DNA of 64,000 nucleotides. Source: Oscillospiraceae bacterium (lineage in GTDB: Bacteria; Bacillota; Clostridia; Saccharofermentanales; Saccharofermentanaceae). Of the stretch, positions 60,621 through 64,000 are shown one piece after another. The notes under the pieces were generated by a model. That model worked only from the letters and a program-made list of their open reading frames with translations, was not told where the DNA came from and ran no database searches. The DNA is taken from assembly GCA_902775565.1 (NCBI GenBank), contig CACYMP010000011.1, positions 1 through 64,000 of the forward strand. Direction: 5' to 3'. A program made the position numbers and the translations under genes. Each line of letters starts with the position of its first letter. Position 1 is the first letter of the stretch.

Positions 60621-61004
60621 TCAGAGCAGCGTCCAGGGGATATCGTAGTCCTTTTTATACGTGCCGTCTTTGCCTCCAAAAGACTCTTCATCGATCTTAT
60701 GCTTTCTCCATTTCTTGGCAGCAGTTTTCTTAAGCCATTTCGCATCCTTGCTGATACGGCTGACAATGAATACATCGCCGCCGATCTTTTCGAAATGAGG
60801 AATGCAGATCGAAGTTCCCCTCGGTGTCTTTACCCAAGTGTAACTGACGCAGTACTTCTCGCGCTCAACGTGATAACCCCAATAGTAATACTCGCCCCTG
60901 TCAGCTTTTTTGGCTCTCGAAAACTTTTTATGCGCAGTCTCGTACCGCCTCTGCCTGTGCAGAGCCTTACGCTTTGAATCAAGATAGTGATTAACCTTAG
61001 ACAT
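60621..61004 (-). CDS. Basic protein of unknown function
   Basis: The ATG at 61004 follows GAAGGAGG, giving 127 residues. The protein is very basic at the start (SKRKALHRQRRYETAHKKFSR) and has Tyr/Trp-rich beta segments (GEYYYWGYHVEREKYCVSYTW). This composition fits RNA or ribosome binding. It lies 17 bp after the prfH gene on the same strand and probably belongs to the repair operon. Confidence 0.7.
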   Translation of the reverse strand: MSKVNHYLDSKRKALHRQRRYETAHKKFSRAKKADRGEYYYWGYHVEREKYCVSYTWVKTPRGTSICIPHFEKIGGDVFIVSRISKDAKWLKKTAAKKWRKHKIDEESFGGKDGTYKKDYDIPWTLL

Positions 61005-61021
61005 GACTGCCTCCTTCGAGC

Positions 61022-61618
61022 TCAGACGGTTCTCCTGAACTTCTCTCCTTCGTATGTTCTTACCGGATTGCCTCTTTCGATCTCCGTGTGTTTCCTCCAC
61101 GCGCCGTTTGCGGCGGACGCTTCGTTCTCCTTCTGCTTTGCGGCAAGGATGCCTGCAAGCCTTTTCATCGCCTTCTGTTTGTTCTGCACCTGGCTTCTCT
61201 CTTCCGTACATGTAATAACGATCCCCGTCGGCTTATGTAAGACGCGCACGCCTGTCTCAACTTTATTGACGTGCTGTCCACCCTTGCCGCCGCAGTGCAT
61301 CGTGGTCACTTCGCAGTCAGAGAGATCAAGCCCTCCGACCGCCTCGGCTTCCTTAATGACGCTGACATCCATGTACCAGTTCTTGCGCTGGTGACCCGGC
61401 CTTATGGTGCTTTTCCACACCCATAAGACCGTGCCCTCGAGCATCGAAACATCTTCATCAAACTCCATAACGCACGACTTGTATCCGTTGCCGGAATAGT
61501 CCTCATTAACCGATACGATGCGTGAGCCCGTGAACTCCTTGAGAAAAGCTTTGCAGAGCTTTTCCACTCCGACAGAGCACTCGACGGGGCCCTGTCCCGA
61601 ACTTATCTGTATAAGCAT
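61022..61618 (-). CDS. prfH: Peptide chain release factor homologue PrfH
   Basis: The 198-residue protein contains the GGQ loop ([19 protein letters not shown]), which enters the peptidyl-transferase centre to hydrolyse peptidyl-tRNA, and the basic C-terminal helix of release factors. It lacks the stop-codon recognition domains of RF1/RF2. PrfH proteins are encoded with RtcB2 RNA ligases, and the pair is known to rescue ribosomes cleaved in the 16S decoding centre by toxins. Here prfH starts two bases after the rtcB stop, with AGAGAGG inside the end of rtcB, so they are coupled. Confidence 0.93.
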   Translation of the reverse strand: MLIQISSGQGPVECSVGVEKLCKAFLKEFTGSRIVSVNEDYSGNGYKSCVMEFDEDVSMLEGTVLWVWKSTIRPGHQRKNWYMDVSVIKEAEAVGGLDLSDCEVTTMHCGGKGGQHVNKVETGVRVLHKPTGIVITCTEERSQVQNKQKAMKRLAGILAAKQKENEASAANGAWRKHTEIERGNPVRTYEGEKFRRTV

Positions 61619-61620
61619 TT

Positions 61621-62736
61621 TTACCTCTCTTTTCCAGCCTTGAAATTGTAGACAGGCTTTATCACTTCCCTGACTTCCACGGTGTCACTTATGGAACGCA
61701 TGATCTCGTCGATCCCGCGGTAAGCGACAGGCGCCTCGTCGAGCGTCTCCGCACATGCCGAAGTCGTGTAGATACCCTTCATGTCTTTCTTGAATGCAGA
61801 TACCGTGTAGTGGTTCTGCACTTCCGTTCTCTTGATCTTGCGGCCCGAGCCGTGCGGAGCAGAGTAGTTCCACTCGGGATTGCCTTTTCCAACGCCGAGG
61901 ATCACACCGTCACGCATGTTGACCGGGATGATGACGTTCTCTCCTTCAAGCGCTGATGCAGCACCCTTGCGGAGTATCTTCGTGCCGTCAGGAAGACTGC
62001 CGATGTAGTTGTGAACCGACTCGTACCTTTCGGTCTCCTTCCACTTCATGCCCTTGAGGATCTCGTGAAGGATTATCTCTCTGTTGAGTGACGCATACTT
62101 AGTCGCGATCTCAGCATCGTGCAGATAATCATCCATGAGAGGACCTTCAACATAAGCCGTCTCATAAGGGACGTCCTTGCCCATGTTGCAGAGCCTTCTG
62201 CGCGCAGCCTCGGTGTAGTAATCCGCAACATCATAACCAAGGTGGCGGCTGCCCGTGTGGATGATGACATAATACCCGTCCTCACCCTTATCGACTTCGA
62301 TGAAGTGATTGCCTCCGCCCAGTGTTCCGAGGCTCTTCAAAGCTTTATCGGCATTGACAGCGCGCAGACATCTCAATTCAGAGATCACATCGAAAGAAGC
62401 CTTGGAATGAGGTGCTTTTCGAACCGCGAAACCCGCAGGAACATTGTCTCTTATCACCCTGTCGAGCTTCGGAAATTCAAACCGTCCTTCAACCTTTGCA
62501 ACGAGCATTCCGCATCCGATATCAACACCCATGAGCTGCGGGATTATCTTGTCCGTAACAGTCATGGTAAGTCCGATCGGGCCGACTTTTCCGGGATGGC
62601 AGTCCGGCATGATCCTTATATTTGAACCGAGCGATGTCTCATTGTCGCAGATCATCCTGATCTGGGCCTTGGCGTAGTCTTCAACGTCACTTGCATAGAC
62701 TCCCGCCTCAGCGAAAATTCCTTTAATAGTGTCCAT
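61621..62736 (-). CDS. rtcB: RtcB-family RNA ligase (RtcB2-like)
   Basis: The 371-residue protein has RtcB motifs: [42 protein letters not shown] (with the metal-binding His) and the C-terminal [10 protein letters not shown] region containing the GMP-binding His context. RtcB joins 2',3'-cyclic phosphate and 5'-OH RNA ends. Its length (about 370, not about 480 residues) and linkage to prfH fit the RtcB2 subgroup that reseals cleaved 16S rRNA. A 28-residue reading frame with a perfect Shine-Dalgarno lies 54 bp upstream. AAAGGT precedes the ATG. Confidence 0.94.
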   Translation of the reverse strand: MDTIKGIFAEAGVYASDVEDYAKAQIRMICDNETSLGSNIRIMPDCHPGKVGPIGLTMTVTDKIIPQLMGVDIGCGMLVAKVEGRFEFPKLDRVIRDNVPAGFAVRKAPHSKASFDVISELRCLRAVNADKALKSLGTLGGGNHFIEVDKGEDGYYVIIHTGSRHLGYDVADYYTEAARRRLCNMGKDVPYETAYVEGPLMDDYLHDAEIATKYASLNREIILHEILKGMKWKETERYESVHNYIGSLPDGTKILRKGAASALEGENVIIPVNMRDGVILGVGKGNPEWNYSAPHGSGRKIKRTEVQNHYTVSAFKKDMKGIYTTSACAETLDEAPVAYRGIDEIMRSISDTVEVREVIKPVYNFKAGKER

Positions 62737-62789
62737 AAAAATATACCTTTCGTTTTGAAAGGGCAGTTATGGGATCTCTTAATTGGGAT

Positions 62790-62876
62790 TTAGTTCAGAC
62801 CAACAGAAAGAAGGTCCCATGTACCCTTATTATTTAATGATTGTGCAGTTGTAAATTCTTGTCTTCGCATCTTCAT
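62790..62876 (-). CDS. 28-residue leader peptide upstream of rtcB
   Basis: An ATG at 62876 preceded by the perfect AAAGGAGGT opens a 28-codon frame that ends with TAA at 62790, 54 bp before the rtcB start. The peptide has a basic start (MKMRRQEF) and ends with Trp-Asp-Leu-Leu. The strong ribosome binding site suggests it is translated. It may be a regulatory leader of the repair operon or a small functional peptide. Confidence 0.6.
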   Translation of the reverse strand: MKMRRQEFTTAQSLNNKGTWDLLSVGLN

Positions 62877-62945
62877 GGCAAGGACCTCCTTTCGTAGAAA
62901 TATTGACGCTGATTATAACGGTCAGTTTTTCAAAATGCAATACCC

Positions 62946-63323
62946 TTATGAAATGTGCGATTCAACCCACTGCTTCAGGTCTTCATCATCTTTTTCGCTC
63001 GCGGCGATGCCCATGATGATGTCCGCAAACTCTTCATTTGTCGCATTCACATGCCAGCTGTTGAGCTCGAGTAAAACGAGCAGAACGAGCGCTCCGATCC
63101 TCTTGTTTCCGTCTCTGAAAGAATGGTTCTTGATAAGCCCGTAAGCAAGTCGCAAGATCTTATCCTTCGTGTCCGGGAAAAGCTCCTCCCCGCCGAAAGT
63201 CTGAAACGGCGACTGCAGCGCAGAATCGAGCATGCCCTCGTTGAGCACGCCGCATGAACCGCCGTACCTCTCATATATCGCCTCATGGAGCATGATTATC
63301 TGTTCTTTTGTAAGCGTGATCAT
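62946..63323 (-). CDS. doc: Doc-type Fic-domain toxin
   Basis: The 125-residue protein has the Fic active-site loop HSFRDGNKRIG (about residues 66-76), the Doc variant with Lys-Arg after Asn, and the short helical body of death-on-curing toxins. Doc phosphorylates elongation factor Tu and stops translation. Its ATG overlaps the stop of a 40-residue antitoxin-like gene (ATGA), the classic phd-doc order. The RtcB leader follows downstream on the same strand. Confidence 0.92.
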   Translation of the reverse strand: MITLTKEQIIMLHEAIYERYGGSCGVLNEGMLDSALQSPFQTFGGEELFPDTKDKILRLAYGLIKNHSFRDGNKRIGALVLLVLLELNSWHVNATNEEFADIIMGIAASEKDDEDLKQWVESHIS

Positions 63324-63442
63324 TTCGCAAGCTCCTTAAACGCTTCATCGAATCTATCCATCAGCTCTTTAGCGGCTGCGCTGATTTCGCCGTCGCTTAA
63401 AGTCCTGTTCTGCTCTTCGATATTCTCGTTTGTGTTATCCAT
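63320..63442 (-). CDS. 40-residue Phd-like antitoxin
   Basis: An ATG at 63442 preceded by GGAGAG opens 40 codons ending in TGA that overlaps the doc start by four bases. The product ends with an amphipathic acidic helix (AAKELMDRFDEAFKELAK), as in the toxin-binding C-terminus of Phd-type antitoxins. It lacks room for a DNA-binding domain. It probably neutralises Doc by binding its active-site groove. Confidence 0.75.
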   Translation of the reverse strand: MDNTNENIEEQNRTLSDGEISAAAKELMDRFDEAFKELAK

Positions 63443-63612
63443 ATTCTCTCCAGTTTTACGCGCTTCACAAATTCCATATAAGCCTCAAACGAATCAACAG
63501 AATACTCCGTATCATCCGGATCCTGAGATAAATCGATCGGCTCGTCCGTGTTTTCAGGAATCGCGATCACTTCCTCTTCCTGACCGGGAATCCTACGTCT
63601 ATAAGTTAACAT
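63397..63612 (-). CDS. 71-residue protein upstream of the antitoxin
   Basis: An ATG at 63612 preceded by GGGAGG opens a 71-residue frame (MLTYRRRIPGQEEEVIAIP, then acidic, then a basic end KSRTGL) that overlaps the antitoxin gene by 46 bp in another frame. It might supply the missing DNA-binding function of the antitoxin, but no helix-turn-helix is clear. Confidence 0.5.
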   Translation of the reverse strand: MLTYRRRIPGQEEEVIAIPENTDEPIDLSQDPDDTEYSVDSFEAYMEFVKRVKLERIWITQTRISKSRTGL

Positions 63613-63777
63613 ATTTTTCTGCCTCCCCGATATATCTGAATTTCTTACAGCGTCATTATGAACCCGTGCATGGGACAAAATTCTCCCATCTTGGAGGTCC
63701 TCTGCTCAATGTTCACATTGTCGGTATTTGTAGGGTTTTGTAGTATTTTGTCGGCTGAAATCAGCATTTACAGCAAC

Positions 63778-63783
63778 TATAAT
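63778..63783 (+). promoter_or_regulatory. -10 element of the small toxin gene
   Basis: TATAAT at 63778-63783; a -35-like CTGAAA stands 17 nt upstream at 63755-63760. Start of transcription is predicted near 63790, exactly at the left arm of a 9-bp inverted repeat. Confidence 0.6.
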
Positions 63784-63789
63784 TATAGT

Positions 63790-63928
63790 GTTGTCTTCCC
63801 TTCTTTCTTATAAACAGAAAGGAGGTGATATCACATGAAAGAAGTGATCATATCTATGATTATCTCTGTCATGGCCGGTGTAATTTCATATTACATCTGC
63901 AAGTGGTTCGACAGAGAGTGAAGACAAC
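63790..63928 (+). repeat. 9-bp inverted repeat enclosing the 28-residue gene
   Basis: GTTGTCTTC (63790-63798) at the predicted mRNA 5' end is complementary to GAAGACAAC (63920-63928), which begins at the second base of the stop codon. Such 5'-3' pairing is typical of type I toxin mRNAs, where it blocks early translation. Confidence 0.65.
63835..63921 (+). CDS. 28-residue membrane peptide, type I toxin candidate
   Basis: An ATG at 63835 is preceded by the perfect AAAGGAGGTGAT. The 28-residue peptide has one hydrophobic helix (VIISMIISVMAGVISYYIC) followed by a charged end (KWFDRE), the shape of type I toxins such as TxpA/Fst-like or small holin-like peptides. A -10 box lies at 63778, a long-range 9-bp pairing joins the mRNA ends, and a strong terminator follows at 63971. 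No antisense RNA gene can be proven by eye, but 63929-63970 could hold one. Confidence 0.75.
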   Translation: MKEVIISMIISVMAGVISYYICKWFDRE

Positions 63929-63970
63929 GGACCCGCAACGAGTTAAGCCCTCGTAAAAAGGCGTAAGAAA

Positions 63971-63998
63971 ACCCCGAAGTCGCCACTTCGGGGTTTTT
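63971..63998. terminator. Terminator after the small toxin gene
   Basis: Perfect 10-bp stem ACCCCGAAGT/ACTTCGGGGT (63971-63980/63985-63994) with loop CGCC, followed by TTTT and preceded by AAA, so it can act on both strands. Confidence 0.93.
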
Positions 63999-64000
63999 GA

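Overview
The window looks like chromosome of an anaerobic Clostridia (Firmicutes) bacterium. This is inferred from strong AGGAGG-type ribosome binding sites, many lipobox lipoproteins with Ser/Thr/Glu-rich linkers, a ChW-repeat L,D-transpeptidase, a VanR/VanS-like pair, a WYL regulator and a family 9 cellulase. A plant-fibre habitat such as rumen or gut would fit. I cannot name the genus from sequence alone. There is no rRNA operon and no CRISPR array.

Layout. 1-8.7 kb: a dyad-rich non-coding stretch, an L,D-transpeptidase, a lipoprotein GH9 cellulase, surE, a 5'-nucleotidase-like lipoprotein and a two-component system. 8.7-12.4 kb: a zinc-ribbon protein, a predicted exported cysteine-desulfurase-like lipoprotein and a BspA-type leucine-rich-repeat lipoprotein. 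12.4-32.2 kb: two large CbbX/SpoVK-type AAA+ proteins (one with an RNA polymerase alpha-CTD-like domain), an AlgI/AlgX-type O-acetylation pair, a PD-(D/E)XK-like protein, a YunG-like protein, an HtrA protease and a predicted membrane-bound ECF sigma factor. 32.4-34.4 kb: a frameshifted lipoprotein gene and a ten-gene tRNA array on the minus strand with several abnormal members. 34.6-38.5 kb: a Y-family polymerase with its YolD-like partner and a CASTOR/POLLUX-like channel. 38.6-44.5 kb: a visibly AT-richer six-gene operon with an exported LHH-nuclease toxin candidate, a probable immunity gene, a Thr-rich surface protein and three unknown proteins. 45-49 kb: small proteins, two DUF4230 proteins and a tyrosine integrase. 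49-64 kb: an accessory stretch with a DnaB-type helicase, a NADAR protein, a WYL regulator, a SLOG protein, a soluble FtsH-like protease, the RtcB-PrfH ribosome-repair pair, a Doc toxin with a 40-residue antitoxin, and a 28-residue type I toxin candidate at the right edge.

Recurrent themes. Three intergenic loci (12.5, 22.9 and 58.2 kb) carry the same architecture: two hairpin units of 52-53 nt separated by exactly 20 nt. Their stems change sequence between loci while pairing is kept. A second dyad family sits beside the first copy, and a third multi-branched dyad cluster is at the left edge. Translation-directed conflict is the other theme: RtcB-PrfH, Doc, an odd tRNA array and a type I toxin candidate share the window with an LHH nuclease. 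The strongest leads are the paired hairpins, the LHH operon, the exported desulfurase, the alpha-CTD/AAA+ fusion and the 28-residue toxin whose mRNA ends can pair.
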